This document shows, piece by piece, positions 18,716-28,652 of a stretch of 64,000 nt of DNA (its first letter is position 1; every line of letters begins with the position of its first letter). The translations under genes and the position numbers were made by a program. Source of the DNA: Ignavibacterium sp. (GTDB lineage: Bacteria; Bacteroidota; Ignavibacteria; Ignavibacteriales; Ignavibacteriaceae); the NCBI GenBank assembly GCA_018335755.1, contig JAGXRK010000045.1, positions 186,001 through 250,000 on the forward strand, in the 5' to 3' direction. The notes below the pieces were generated by a model, which was not told where the DNA came from, ran no database searches, and saw nothing but the letters and a program-made list of their open reading frames with translations.

Positions 18716-19909
18716 TTACCTGCTGATAATAATAAGTTCCTTCTGAGGCTTTGTAATAAATTCACAACCGTCTTTAGTAAGGACAACTTCTTCTTCTATT
18801 GTTGAAACCCCGTATCCTTTAACAGGTAACCTAGGTTCAATTGTGAATATCTGACCTTCTTCTAAAGGCATAAAAGGGGTGTTTCCGTATTTTTCCCATC
18901 TGGGAAATAATCCTGCACCACCATCATGAACCGATCGGCCAAGCTGATGTCCCAGTCCATGCGGATATTCTTCATATCCGTGTTGAGTGATATAGTTTCT
19001 GGCAATATCATCCATTTCAACTCCCTTAACACCCGGCTTTAGTGCATCAGCAACCATCTGGATGGCATCACGAATAACTTCAAAACCTTTCTGAACCGGT
19101 TCAGGTGCAGCTGTTTCATTATCGTTAAGCACATACCAGGTGCGTTGAATATCTGAACAGTAACCGTTAAGCTTAATACCAAAATCCATATTTATCATGT
19201 GTCCTTTTTCAATTTTTCTTTCAGTCGGACCTGAATGAGGACCTGCCGGATCCGGCCCTGTAAAAACTGCAGGACAATGTGTTTCTTCCCAGGCAAATTG
19301 GTAACCTTTTTCTTCAACAACAGACTTAACATAATTTGCTATGTCCAGTTCGCTTAAACCGGGTTTAATGTACCTGGTAACCATATCAAATATTTTTAAG
19401 GTTTCATCTGCAGCTTGTTTCATCAGGGCAAGTTCTGCTTTAGATTTTCTACCGCGCAAAGCAGAAATTACTTCTTCGGCACTAATTAAACGGTTAACAA
19501 AATCCGTTCCTTTCAAATGATCAAGTAAAATTTGGTACATCCCAAAAGTTAATCCGTCAGCCAAAACCGAATTTTTTGAATAATTGATTACAATGTTTTT
19601 CGGATTTTTTTTAGTGATGTATTCAACCAAGGGCTCACGTATAGATTTTACATAGCCTATAACATTTTTATACACATCGGCAGCTACAAAATTTTCCAGT
19701 TCCATCTGCCCGACTATCGCGGTTTTATCACCATCATTAGTAATGATAAAAGCAGACTGCCAGGTTGAGCTGTTACCCACGGTAATATCCATAGCCGGAT
19801 CTTTAAGGGCACCTGTCTCACGCACAAATGTTATCCACATATCAATATTTTTTTCTTTTAGAATTTCTACTGCCTGATTGGTTTTTTCTTTGATAATCTC
19901 GAATGACAT
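18716..19909 (-). CDS. M24 family Xaa-Pro peptidase
   Basis: This is a metallopeptidase of the aminopeptidase P / prolidase group, removing N-terminal residues before proline. An N-terminal creatinase-like domain (about 1-150) is followed by the pita-bread catalytic domain. Metal ligands are visible in MDFGIKLNGYCSDIQRTW (two Asp), HGLGHQLGR (His), TIEPRL (Glu) and STIEEEVVLT (Glu). At 397 residues it is typical. It is monocistronic; an ATG with AGAGGT upstream is the start. Substrate range is not deducible. Confidence 0.9.
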   Translation of the reverse strand: MSFEIIKEKTNQAVEILKEKNIDMWITFVRETGALKDPAMDITVGNSSTWQSAFIITNDGDKTAIVGQMELENFVAADVYKNVIGYVKSIREPLVEYITKKNPKNIVINYSKNSVLADGLTFGMYQILLDHLKGTDFVNRLISAEEVISALRGRKSKAELALMKQAADETLKIFDMVTRYIKPGLSELDIANYVKSVVEEKGYQFAWEETHCPAVFTGPDPAGPHSGPTERKIEKGHMINMDFGIKLNGYCSDIQRTWYVLNDNETAAPEPVQKGFEVIRDAIQMVADALKPGVKGVEMDDIARNYITQHGYEEYPHGLGHQLGRSVHDGGAGLFPRWEKYGNTPFMPLEEGQIFTIEPRLPVKGYGVSTIEEEVVLTKDGCEFITKPQKELIIISR

Positions 19910-20030
19910 GTTTACCTCTGGAATAAATATAAAAAGTAGTATTAAGATGTGTTAAATTATAATTTTTATCACCTATTTACCATTCACTATCAATTATTTG
20001 ATGAAATGGTAACTTTAAGTTAATCAGAAT

Positions 20031-20717
20031 TTAAGCAATATTTTCAACAAGCCAGTTATGAAGCGGACTTATCTTTTTGTAAACCCCGAAGCAGAAATCA
20101 ACTATATTATTGTTATTAAAGTCAGTTAAGCGAACTTGATCGTTATAAATATATAATCCACTGTGAAGTAACAGTTCAGCATATTTATACGGCACATCAA
20201 ATCCTTTAGGAATTCTCTTTAAAGTTTTGCCTCCAAGTTTAAATTTTTCATTTTTTAATGTCTTTTTTAAAATATTGTTTAACTCGTTTCCTTTTGAAGG
20301 ATCAGCAATTTTTTCTCTATAAACTTTAATCTGTTCCTTTGTAAACATATACATTCCTGCGGCAAGAAATATATTGCCAGGTTCAAGATGAAAATAATAA
20401 CCCGAACATTCCATTTTTTTACCAGAACCTTGCCAGAGTAGAATGCCCAGATTATTTTTAAATGGTGTCTTATTTTTTGAAAATCTTACATCTCTGTGAA
20501 GTCGGAAGATTGATTTGTCAATACGTGGAAAGTATTGCAGTTCCGGATTAATTTTTAATAGTTTTTCACCCAAATCAACGACAAATTGAGCGGCAGGTTC
20601 AAGCAATTCAAAAGTAAATCTATCCCTGTTCTCTTCAAACCATTCTTTGTTATTATTCTTCGATAAATCAGAAAGATACCGCAATGTGAGTTGAGGAAAC
20701 GTTGTTGGTCTTTTCAT
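20031..20717 (-). CDS. DUF2461 (TIGR02453) family protein
   Basis: This 228-residue cytosolic protein is of a conserved but uncharacterised family. The typical N-terminal block LRYLSDLSKNNNKEWFEENR is followed by FPRIDKSIFRLHRDVRFSKN and the YYFHLEPG strand, all hallmarks of DUF2461. It sits 15 bases downstream of the T9SS-tailed BNR-like protein gene in the same direction, so the two may be cotranscribed, although their roles look unrelated. Confidence 0.85.
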   Translation of the reverse strand: MKRPTTFPQLTLRYLSDLSKNNNKEWFEENRDRFTFELLEPAAQFVVDLGEKLLKINPELQYFPRIDKSIFRLHRDVRFSKNKTPFKNNLGILLWQGSGKKMECSGYYFHLEPGNIFLAAGMYMFTKEQIKVYREKIADPSKGNELNNILKKTLKNEKFKLGGKTLKRIPKGFDVPYKYAELLLHSGLYIYNDQVRLTDFNNNNIVDFCFGVYKKISPLHNWLVENIA

Positions 20718-20732
20718 AAAATCCTTTAATAT

Positions 20733-22022
20733 TTATCGTACTAATAACATTTTCTTTGTTTGTTTAAAGCTTCCAGCAATCATTGTATAGAAATACACTC
20801 CTGAACTCAAACCATCCGCTTTAAATTCTAACTCATAAAAACCAGAAGGTTTTTCTTCATTAATTATGGTTTTCACTTCTCTGCCTAAAATATCGAAAAC
20901 TTTTATTTGAACTGAATAAAACAACTCTTCATAGGAAATAGAGTGTGGCAATGAGTATCTTATCTTAGTATCAGAATTAAAGGGATTAGGAAAGTTCTGA
21001 GATAACTTAAAATCCGTTACCGTTATTTGTGAATCAGCACCTGGAATCGTAAATCTTAAAATCACACCATCCTGTCCACAGGCGAAGCCAAGAGTATCAT
21101 TAACAAATTGAAGATCAAAAACGGCGCTGGTATCCGGTGTATCCAGCATCTGCCAGTTTACACCGCCATCTGAAGTAAAGAGAAAAAATATACCGGATGC
21201 TGACCATCCTTCATCAGGAGTTCTGAAATCAAGTGCGTATGATAAAGTGTAATGAGGTATTTCTGTAGTTAGCCAATTTAAGCCTGCATCAGAAGTTGTT
21301 ACGGTTACAACAGGATAAATAAACTCAGGATCACCGCTTAGTGCAATTACATTTAATGAATCTTTAATATAAAAATCAAATACTTCGTCAGGACTAACAC
21401 CTTCGGCACTCCAATTAAAACCGCCATCGGATGTACGCCACATAACACCTGCCTGATCCCGGCTACCACCCGAAGCAAATCCCAGCATATTATCATAAAA
21501 TTTGAATTTAATTACAGGATAATCAGAAATAATACTTGAATCGACATGCATACGCGCCCAGTTTTGCCCGCCGTCTGAAGTTCTGGCTATAAAATCGCCT
21601 CCAATGAACCCGGTTAATGAATCAAGAAAAAATATTGTCCTAAAAAAAACAAATTCATCGGTATATTCTTGAACACTCCAGGTGTCACCACCATCCGTTG
21701 TAGCTAATATTTTAGTAATGTAAGGAGGAGTAAATGGAAAAGTGATTATCCATCCTAGATTCTTATTTAGAAAAAACAAATCATAAATTGTACTGGTAAT
21801 ACCCGTGTTAAGAATTGTCCAATCAGCCCCGCCGTTTGTGGTTCTGATCATCACGCCGTTTCTACCGGCAGCCCAGCCGTAATTCTCATCGACAAAGTAC
21901 AGGTTCCTTAATAGTTCGTTTGTTGGTGAATTGTTAACCTCCCAATCAATCTGAGCAATAGAAATATTATTCAGAGGGAATAAAATCAGAAAGAATATAA
22001 AATATTTTGATAAAAATTTCAT
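20733..22022 (-). CDS. Secreted YCF48/BNR-repeat protein with T9SS sorting domain
   Basis: This is an exported beta-propeller protein. After the signal peptide (1-23, ending ISIAQ) come repeated units around W-A-x-G-R/x-T-T-N/D-G-G-x-x-W, for example RTTNGGADWTI, ATTDGGDTWSV, RTSDGGQNWAR, RTSDGGFNWS and FTSDGGVNWQ. These are typical of YCF48/sortilin-like propellers. The last ~90 residues are a T9SS sorting domain (NFPNPFNSDT, GVYFYTM). It probably ends up on the cell surface or outside the cell. Binding partner and function are unknown; in plants and cyanobacteria YCF48 aids photosystem assembly, but that role does not transfer here. Confidence 0.85.
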   Translation of the reverse strand: MKFLSKYFIFFLILFPLNNISIAQIDWEVNNSPTNELLRNLYFVDENYGWAAGRNGVMIRTTNGGADWTILNTGITSTIYDLFFLNKNLGWIITFPFTPPYITKILATTDGGDTWSVQEYTDEFVFFRTIFFLDSLTGFIGGDFIARTSDGGQNWARMHVDSSIISDYPVIKFKFYDNMLGFASGGSRDQAGVMWRTSDGGFNWSAEGVSPDEVFDFYIKDSLNVIALSGDPEFIYPVVTVTTSDAGLNWLTTEIPHYTLSYALDFRTPDEGWSASGIFFLFTSDGGVNWQMLDTPDTSAVFDLQFVNDTLGFACGQDGVILRFTIPGADSQITVTDFKLSQNFPNPFNSDTKIRYSLPHSISYEELFYSVQIKVFDILGREVKTIINEEKPSGFYELEFKADGLSSGVYFYTMIAGSFKQTKKMLLVR

Positions 22023-22106
22023 TGAAATGAATATTTAGGAGACTACATATTACCAAGTTAATGAGAAAAGCAATAAGTTGAAATTCTGATTCTGAAGCAA
22101 AATTTT

Positions 22107-22916
22107 CTAATCAATTAGAGTTATTGAATCCCCAACTTTTACGGTTCCAGCAGAAAAAGATATTAAATTCATACCAAACAAAACTTTATTCTTGGATTTA
22201 CGATAAGTTGCCAATGTTCTTAGCGGTTCTTCGCTTCTTTTACCTGTTTCCTGATCTGTTGTGGTAATAACACATCTAGCACAGGGTTTAACTGCTTTAA
22301 ATTTCACTTCACCAATATTAAAGTTATTCCATTTATCTTCTTCAAAAGGTTTGCCGCCGGTAAAAACAAAATTAGTACGAAAACGGTTCATAGGCAGCGG
22401 AGTTTCGAGCCTTGAATTAAGATCATCAAGTGAGGACTGCCCGATTATAAGAAAAGGATAAGCATCTGCAAAGCTTACAATTTTATCTTCAGATATGAAT
22501 TTTTTCTCCACAACTCTTCTTTCATCATCAGGCATTTTTACAAGACGGCATTTCATCTTTAAGGTTTCGGAAAACCAATCATCATATTCTTTGTTAACAG
22601 GAACTGCTTTACATTTATCATCCCAGATAATAACATCAATTCTTTCATCGCTGAAATATTTTAACGGAATCGAAATAGCTGGCAATGAAGTATCTGATTT
22701 ATGTTTTATAGTTAGATTATTTTCAGACAATGATAATTCAATTAACGCCATCTGTGGAAAGTCGCGTTGAGTCATAAACATACCGTTGCCATCAACCAGT
22801 AGCCATCTCCTGTCGTATTTAAGTCCGCGTTCTTCAACAACTGAGGATTGAAGCGATATTCCTCCGAGGGATTTTACGGGAAAAATATTTATTTCTGAAA
22901 GAGTTAAACTATTCAA
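22107..22916 (-). CDS. MOSC domain protein (YcbX-like)
   Basis: This 269-residue protein has an N-terminal MOSC beta-barrel (LSEINIFPVKSLGGI, RGLKYDRRWLLVD) and a C-terminal MOSC domain. The conserved cysteine lies in VKPCARCVITTTDQ. Such proteins handle molybdenum-cofactor-bound sulfur, and YcbX-type members reduce N-hydroxylated compounds. It is the last gene of a tight five-gene operon; its start overlaps the stop of the upstream lipoprotein gene by four bases. No ferredoxin domain is fused at the end, unlike E. coli YcbX. Confidence 0.88.
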   Translation of the reverse strand: MNSLTLSEINIFPVKSLGGISLQSSVVEERGLKYDRRWLLVDGNGMFMTQRDFPQMALIELSLSENNLTIKHKSDTSLPAISIPLKYFSDERIDVIIWDDKCKAVPVNKEYDDWFSETLKMKCRLVKMPDDERRVVEKKFISEDKIVSFADAYPFLIIGQSSLDDLNSRLETPLPMNRFRTNFVFTGGKPFEEDKWNNFNIGEVKFKAVKPCARCVITTTDQETGKRSEEPLRTLATYRKSKNKVLFGMNLISFSAGTVKVGDSITLID

Positions 22917-23383
22917 TTAATATACTCCAAATATTCTTCAATAAATTTTTTACCGAAATGTGTATCAACGGATATCCAGTAAAGTTCTTTGCCGTAAGCA
23001 AATACGTAGTGACTTTGCCCCATACCAAAACATCTGTAAATATCTTTACCGGATATATTAGCAATTTCCGGATTTATAAAAACAGAATTTTCCGGGGATA
23101 TTTTATTTATCATTTTTTCATATTCAGTTAGAGCAGTTATTTCGTCTCTATAATATGTGATATAGATAATTGAACTGCCAATTGGTGAAGAATAAAAACC
23201 AATCTCGTTTTGGTCAGGTGCTACTTCCTGAAAGTGAAGTTCATCTACAAATTTTTTAGCTTCAACTCCGGTTAGTTTTTTTTGGAGTATTAACCCAAAG
23301 AATTCTTCAGGCAGAAGATCTTTTTTTGATGAACAGCCTATCAGTAATAATAATACAAAGAAACTTAACCTTAAATAAATCAT
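22913..23383 (-). CDS. Small lipoprotein, unknown function
   Basis: I do not recognise the family. It is 156 residues long, with a short signal peptide and lipobox LIGC (Cys17) followed by SSKKD. The rest is mixed alpha/beta with no catalytic motif that I can name. The middle block GSSIIYITYYRDEITALTEY and the end HFGKKFIEEYLEYIN are its best search handles. It lies within the operon, 8 bases after the PIG-L deacetylase gene, and overlaps the MOSC gene by 4 bases, so it is certainly cotranscribed. Confidence 0.75.
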   Translation of the reverse strand: MIYLRLSFFVLLLLIGCSSKKDLLPEEFFGLILQKKLTGVEAKKFVDELHFQEVAPDQNEIGFYSSPIGSSIIYITYYRDEITALTEYEKMINKISPENSVFINPEIANISGKDIYRCFGMGQSHYVFAYGKELYWISVDTHFGKKFIEEYLEYIN

Positions 23384-23391
23384 ATTACCTT

Positions 23392-24105
23392 TTAAATTTT
23401 ATCTGTTAATTTACTTACCGGCGGATCAAATTTCTCCATAAAAAATTCAAAATAAAGTTTATTGCCAATGGATTCAATTACGCCGCTTTTTTGAATCGTT
23501 TCCTTGTATGTGCCATAACACGCCAGTGCTTTTTTCATAGCATCAATATCATTTGTTGCAAGCGGAATGATGCAATCAATCATTTCCCTCCCTGATCTTT
23601 TTAATCTTGCTTTACCGTTAACAAAAGTTTCTCCTCCTTCGTCAGGAAGAGTAATTAATGCAAGTCGTTTTAAGTAATCTGCACCACCATCTTTCATTTC
23701 AAGAAAAACCCTTTTTACCACTGCATGCATAACTAAATGATCGTGAAAACCGCTTATACCGTGCACAGGATAAGAAACTAAAACATCCGGTTTAATTCTT
23801 TCAATTTCTTTTCTCACCGAGTCTTCAATAATTCTAGGGTCCATTTCGCTTAAACTGCTATCGGGGAAATCATCTACTCTCATTCCTGAAAGTCCAAGAG
23901 TTTTCTCAACTTCAAGCATTTCTTTAAATCGGACTTCACCCATTTCCTCAATAGTTAAACTTAACCTGAACCGCTGCTTTGTTGCCCCGCCTTTTGTAAG
24001 CGTGTAAAGGTACACCTGATGCCCTTCGGTAATTTGTGAATACATCGCTGCCGCAGGTCCAAATGATTCATCATCGGGATGGGGAAAAACGTAAAGTATT
24101 TTCAT
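23392..24105 (-). CDS. PIG-L family N-acetyl-sugar deacetylase
   Basis: This is a zinc-dependent deacetylase of the LmbE/PIG-L/BshB family, acting on N-acetylglucosamine-type conjugates. The metal motif PHPDDE is at 8-13 and the second histidine cluster lies in GFHDHLVMHAV. At 237 residues it is typical of the family. It lies one base after the membrane metallophosphoesterase gene, in an operon with a MOSC protein. BshB-like roles in bacillithiol synthesis are possible, but no other bacillithiol gene is nearby, so substrate is left open. Confidence 0.87.
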   Translation of the reverse strand: MKILYVFPHPDDESFGPAAAMYSQITEGHQVYLYTLTKGGATKQRFRLSLTIEEMGEVRFKEMLEVEKTLGLSGMRVDDFPDSSLSEMDPRIIEDSVRKEIERIKPDVLVSYPVHGISGFHDHLVMHAVVKRVFLEMKDGGADYLKRLALITLPDEGGETFVNGKARLKRSGREMIDCIIPLATNDIDAMKKALACYGTYKETIQKSGVIESIGNKLYFEFFMEKFDPPVSKLTDKI

Positions 24106-24106
24106 T

Positions 24107-25333
24107 TTATTTCGCTTTCAGAGTAATTGATACAACCTCCGGAGTTGAATTATAGCGAACAGGGGAAATTGACATTCCAAGTCCGCCATTTACAATTGCA
24201 AGCATGTCATTAAAATAAAAATCACCTTTAACATATTTTGTTTCAATTAAAGTTGGTGAAAGCTTTATAAATGGTAACAAGAAAGTTATCTGTCCTCCGT
24301 GCGTATGACCAGCAAGAAACAAATCATAACCGTTTTTCATTGCACTGTTAATCAAAAATTTCTGCGGCTGGTGAGTTAGGAGTATTTTAAAGTCATTATA
24401 ATTTTTATTAGATACTTCACTTAATAATTCACGCGATATTGTTTCCACATAAGTGTTTGTTATAAAGGTTATGCCTATGCTGGCGGAATTAATTTCTAAA
24501 TTACGTACATCATTGTCAACCATTTCAACGTCATATTTTCTTAAGGCTTCACCTATTTCTCTAATGCTTCTTCGTGTATCCCGTCTGTATGCCCAATTAT
24601 CGTGATCGCCAACGCAGGAGTAAACACCATACTTTGATTTAATATTACCGATAAATTTCGCTGCGGTTTCAATGTAATTTGGAGAAGAAGTAATAACGTC
24701 TCCGGCAATTAAGACAAGATCCGAATTTGTCGAGTTAACAGCATCTATATAATTCGATAATCTTCTTTCATTTGTGTACCTGTCTGCCTGTAAATCTGCA
24801 ATAAGAGTGATCCTGAATCCTTTAAGATCATCAGGAAGATTTTCTTTGACAAATTCAACCTCTCTTATATCGATTGAATGAAAATCATATATAACTCTGA
24901 CAGGAACATAAATTATAAAAAAGATAATCACAACGAAAAACAGTTTTGCCTGAAACGAAATTATTCTTATTCTATATTTTTTATAAACTGGATATAGTAT
25001 AATCTTCAACAAATCGAACAGAAGAAATACAATGATTGTCTGCACGATTATTAAAAGGATAATCCAAAACGGGAAGATTACGAGGTAATCCATAATAGTA
25101 TTTTGCGGAAATAATATAGATTGCCCGGTAATTACTGCATAAACAGAATTTATTATCAGAAGCAAGGGATAAAGATTCAGTAAGAACAAAAAGAAGTAAA
25201 GAATGGTTTTAGTTTTTATTATCGGTATTTCCGGCCAAAGAGTTTTAACAGCAGAAGACGCTTTTTTATAAAAGTATAACTGCAATAAAAATAATAGCAC
25301 AACAGCAATAAGTATTCGAAGGATTATCCACAT
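24107..25333 (-). CDS. Membrane-anchored metallophosphoesterase (YkuE-like)
   Basis: Four hydrophobic segments (about 3-22, 42-70, 85-115 and 128-150) anchor a cytoplasmic or periplasmic calcineurin-like domain. Metal-site blocks are TLIADLQAD, LVLIAGDV, GDHDNW, LTHQP and AGHTHGGQI. The first block has Gln where the classical D-x-H motif has His, and GDHD replaces GNHD, so metal coordination may differ from standard enzymes. Relatives act on lipid-linked or cyclic phosphoesters; the substrate here is unknown. It is cotranscribed with Mut7-C upstream and PIG-L downstream (11- and 1-base gaps). Confidence 0.87.
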   Translation of the reverse strand: MWIILRILIAVVLLFLLQLYFYKKASSAVKTLWPEIPIIKTKTILYFFLFLLNLYPLLLIINSVYAVITGQSILFPQNTIMDYLVIFPFWIILLIIVQTIIVFLLFDLLKIILYPVYKKYRIRIISFQAKLFFVVIIFFIIYVPVRVIYDFHSIDIREVEFVKENLPDDLKGFRITLIADLQADRYTNERRLSNYIDAVNSTNSDLVLIAGDVITSSPNYIETAAKFIGNIKSKYGVYSCVGDHDNWAYRRDTRRSIREIGEALRKYDVEMVDNDVRNLEINSASIGITFITNTYVETISRELLSEVSNKNYNDFKILLTHQPQKFLINSAMKNGYDLFLAGHTHGGQITFLLPFIKLSPTLIETKYVKGDFYFNDMLAIVNGGLGMSISPVRYNSTPEVVSITLKAK

Positions 25334-25344
25334 AACTAACCGGA

Positions 25345-26094
25345 TTAACTTTCACTAATTAATTTCAATTTAATAAGCATATTTAAATAATGAGTCCCCT
25401 TCCAAAAAATTTTATTACAGTTTTCACAAATAAAATACTCGCTCTGACTTTCTTTAACCTTTTGCGGAATTCTATCCAAAATTATTTCTTTATTAACATT
25501 TGCAAGTAAAGTATTGCATTCAAGACATCTCGAAAAACATTTCAAAGTTTTTTCCAGATGAAATCTCTTTAAAACCTCGCCGGCCTGTTTCAATGGATCT
25601 GTATTTCGAATATAGTAACCGTGAGTAACTGCTTTGATTTTTAATAATTCTGAATCCCTTGTTAAAATTGTCCGTCTTTCATTTAATGAAATATTAACAA
25701 TTTCAACATCAGAAATAAAATTGAAATACAAAGTATCAATTCCAAACATTCGTAAATTCTTTGCAAGTTTTCCAAGATGAACATCACAAACGAATTTAGG
25801 ATTCCTTAAAGGTTCTGGTCGAAGATGCTGAACTTCAGAAACATCAAATGATTCAAAAACCGGATATACAGAAATATCATCTTTATCATTAATAAGGTAG
25901 TCAAATGAAACTGACTTGCCATTTACAATTATCATGTCAACCTCCGTATGAGGTACACCAAAAGATTCTATCAGATCTTTAACAGAAGTTCTGTCGATGA
26001 ATTTATGTATAAATGGTTTCTTTCTTTTATCCTGATTTAGAAAATCATTCAGTTCTTCATAAAAGCGAATTGATACAAACTTATAATTAAACAT
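25345..26094 (-). CDS. Mut7-C RNase domain protein with ubiquitin-like N-terminus
   Basis: This is a predicted PIN-like ribonuclease. Residues 1-85 form a ubiquitin/ThiS-like fold (RFYEELNDFL, VNGKSVSFDYLINDKDDISVYP). The Mut7-C domain follows, with CDVHLGKLAKNLRMFGID, RTILTRDSELL and a C-terminal zinc ribbon of two cysteine pairs (CSRCLECN and CENCNK). This two-domain layout is a known bacterial family. It is the first gene of the five-gene operon running to the MOSC gene, which would place its promoter between 26095 and 26290. RNA substrate unknown. Confidence 0.88.
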   Translation of the reverse strand: MFNYKFVSIRFYEELNDFLNQDKRKKPFIHKFIDRTSVKDLIESFGVPHTEVDMIIVNGKSVSFDYLINDKDDISVYPVFESFDVSEVQHLRPEPLRNPKFVCDVHLGKLAKNLRMFGIDTLYFNFISDVEIVNISLNERRTILTRDSELLKIKAVTHGYYIRNTDPLKQAGEVLKRFHLEKTLKCFSRCLECNTLLANVNKEIILDRIPQKVKESQSEYFICENCNKIFWKGTHYLNMLIKLKLISES

Positions 26095-26290
26095 TTTTAA
26101 AAATTAGCATTAATTACAAAAAGAGCTTCAGATTCCTGTTTTAGAAACAAGAAGTTATTACAAACAAGGAGTTTTCTGTTTAACAACATTAAAAATAATC
26201 TTATAATTAATTATATTTTTAATGGGTCTTCAATTTATTTTTGCAGACTGTAAAAGAAATAATCAATTTCTAACATCTTGCGGGAAAAAG

Positions 26291-28597
26291 ATGAAACATA
26301 TAATATTGGTTCTTTTCTGGTTTTTGCAATTAACAAAATTAACTCTTTCACAATCTAATCTTCCGCTTACTTACGTTTCAGTCAGTAAAGAATTCATCAA
26401 TCTTAAACCTATTCAGTCTTCTGTTATACCCGATGAAGGAATAATGTTTAAAAGAGACGCAGCCTTATTTGATATCAAAAAAGGAAGAGTCTTTAAATTT
26501 CCTGCGGTTGCCGGCAGAGATTGCGCAGTACTTTTCAAAGGCGAGGGTGAATTTATTTTTACTCCGCCAACAGATGTTGAAAAAAATCAGCTAAAAAGAT
26601 TTTATAATAAAGAAACTTTGCGCGAAAAATTTACAACATTGTTTATTCTTTTTGCTGATTCAAACGAAACTTCAATAATTAACGACCTGGAATTTTCAAC
26701 TTTCTCTGCCGATATTGAAACCAAAAGAGAGATGGAATTTATAATAGATTTTATTTCGGATATGGACTATAATTATTTTGACACCGATTTTATGCGGGCT
26801 TTTTTAGAAGGTGATAATAATGAGTTGTTTTATGCCCATATAGGTGTTGATAAATATGAACCGATATTTTTAAAAATTTCTCCGTATGATGATGAAGAAA
26901 TATCATTACTTAAAAGAAGAAAAACCGGTTACTCTACTTACCGTTTACATGAAATTGTTAATAAATTTTATAGGGCTGCAAAGTATAGCAGTAACAGACC
27001 GGTAAAACTAAAAGCAGCAGATTATGGAATAGAAAACTATAAGATAAACGTAAATCTGAGTAAAAGTCTTAATCTATCAGCAAATTGTGAAGCATTAGTT
27101 TATCCTGAATCCGGCAACAGGAACTGGGTTGAGCTTTATTTATATCACGAGCTGGTTGTTGACTCTGTTTATATTAACAATGAACCGTCGCATTTTGAAA
27201 GGGCGGGAAGTCAGCTATGGATAAAAAGAAACGAGGTCGGATCAACTGCTCCATTTATTCTTAAAACATTTTATAGTGGTAAGTTACTTGAAAAAGATGA
27301 GTTTGGATGGGTAGGATTAAAATCTTCATTATACTGGTATCCTAAATACGGAAACCGCTCAAGATCTTTTTATGATATTACCTTCTCAACACATAAGAAT
27401 TATAAAATTGTTAGTGTCGGCGAACTCCTATCAACCGAAGAGCATGGTGAACTAATTACAACCCGTTGGATGAGCAAGTTGCCTATTAGAAATGCATCTT
27501 TTAATATCGGTAGTTTTGAAACACATGAATTTGCTGATGAAAAAAATAAGGTTAATGTTTTCATTTCAGAAGCAGCTCACAAAAAAATAAGCAGTCTTTT
27601 AGCTGGTGCGGGAATATTATCCAGCTCTAATATGCGTGAAAAAATAGGTGCTGATATACTCGCCTCAATACAATTTTATCAAAATGTTTTTGGTAAAATA
27701 CCCCTTAAAGAATTGAATGTTACTTCTATTCCCTATTCTCATGCCGAGGCATTTCCAGGAATGGTTCATTTAAGCTGGATAAATTATCAGGGTGTAAATT
27801 TCGACAAGTCGGGTGAGCTAATGCGTGCTCACGAAGTGGCTCATCAATGGTGGGGTATAGGAGTTGATTTTGAAACATATCACGATCAGTGGCTAAGTGA
27901 GGGATTTTCAGAATATTCAGCCCTATGGTTTGTTCAAACAGCTTTCAATGATAATAAATCATTCTTCACTATTCTTGATAATTGGAAAGAGCTTATTTTA
28001 AATAATCGTAAGTACTTGTTTGGCAGCGGGCAGGAAGCTGGTCCGGTTTGGTTAGGCTACCGCACACAATCCAGTGAAACAAAAGGTGATTATGATTTAA
28101 TTATTTATAAAAAAGGCGCCTGGGTTTTACATATGCTACGCAACATGCTTATTGATCTTAATAATATGAACGAAGATAAGTTTAAGAAAATGCTAAGTGA
28201 TTATTTTAAATCTTTTTATGGAAAAAAGGCAACTACAGATGACTTTAAGAAAGTTGTTGATCGATACATGGCTCAGGATATGAGCTGGTTCTTCAATCAA
28301 TATGTATATGGAACTGATATTCCGAAATATAGATTTTCCTATAAGTCAGAAAAGATGGATGATGGTCAGTACAAAGTAACCTGCAGAATTGTTCAGGAGG
28401 ATATTCCTGATAACTTTAAGATGTATGTGCCGCTTAAGATAGTGCTGAAGAATGACAGATTTGCCAGATTAAGGATTGAAGTAAAAGAAAAGGATACTGT
28501 TATAATTCTTCCGCCATTACCAGAGAAACCAGAGGAAATAATTTTTAATGATCTGAATTCAGTGCTTTGTACAGTTAACTATGAAAAATGGAAATAA
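26291..28597 (+). CDS. M1 family zinc aminopeptidase, secreted
   Basis: This is an exported gluzincin metallopeptidase. From the ATG at 26291 there is a signal peptide (1-21, ending LTLSQ), a long N-terminal region, then the zinc motif HEVAH (514-518) and the third ligand Glu537 in WLSEGFSEY, exactly 18 residues later as the family requires. The frame is open 23 codons further up to 26222, but that extension would bury the signal peptide, so the inner ATG is chosen. The usual GAMEN exopeptidase motif is replaced by FPGMVHLSW, so strict aminopeptidase activity is uncertain. At 768 residues it resembles Bacteroidota M1 proteins with two N-terminal domains. Monocistronic. Confidence 0.87.
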   Translation: MKHIILVLFWFLQLTKLTLSQSNLPLTYVSVSKEFINLKPIQSSVIPDEGIMFKRDAALFDIKKGRVFKFPAVAGRDCAVLFKGEGEFIFTPPTDVEKNQLKRFYNKETLREKFTTLFILFADSNETSIINDLEFSTFSADIETKREMEFIIDFISDMDYNYFDTDFMRAFLEGDNNELFYAHIGVDKYEPIFLKISPYDDEEISLLKRRKTGYSTYRLHEIVNKFYRAAKYSSNRPVKLKAADYGIENYKINVNLSKSLNLSANCEALVYPESGNRNWVELYLYHELVVDSVYINNEPSHFERAGSQLWIKRNEVGSTAPFILKTFYSGKLLEKDEFGWVGLKSSLYWYPKYGNRSRSFYDITFSTHKNYKIVSVGELLSTEEHGELITTRWMSKLPIRNASFNIGSFETHEFADEKNKVNVFISEAAHKKISSLLAGAGILSSSNMREKIGADILASIQFYQNVFGKIPLKELNVTSIPYSHAEAFPGMVHLSWINYQGVNFDKSGELMRAHEVAHQWWGIGVDFETYHDQWLSEGFSEYSALWFVQTAFNDNKSFFTILDNWKELILNNRKYLFGSGQEAGPVWLGYRTQSSETKGDYDLIIYKKGAWVLHMLRNMLIDLNNMNEDKFKKMLSDYFKSFYGKKATTDDFKKVVDRYMAQDMSWFFNQYVYGTDIPKYRFSYKSEKMDDGQYKVTCRIVQEDIPDNFKMYVPLKIVLKNDRFARLRIEVKEKDTVIILPPLPEKPEEIIFNDLNSVLCTVNYEKWK

Positions 28598-28600
28598 AAC

Positions 28601-28628
28601 AGAAGGCAATCATCACCGATTGCCTTCT
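28601..28628. terminator. Bidirectional terminator between M1 peptidase gene and hemB
   Basis: An 11-bp perfect stem, AGAAGGCAATC with GATTGCCTTCT, closes a six-base loop. T-rich runs follow in both directions (GTTTTATTT leftward, ACTTTATTTCTTT rightward), so it serves both convergent genes. Confidence 0.88.
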
Positions 28629-28652
28629 ACATAAAACTTTATTTCTTTAGTG

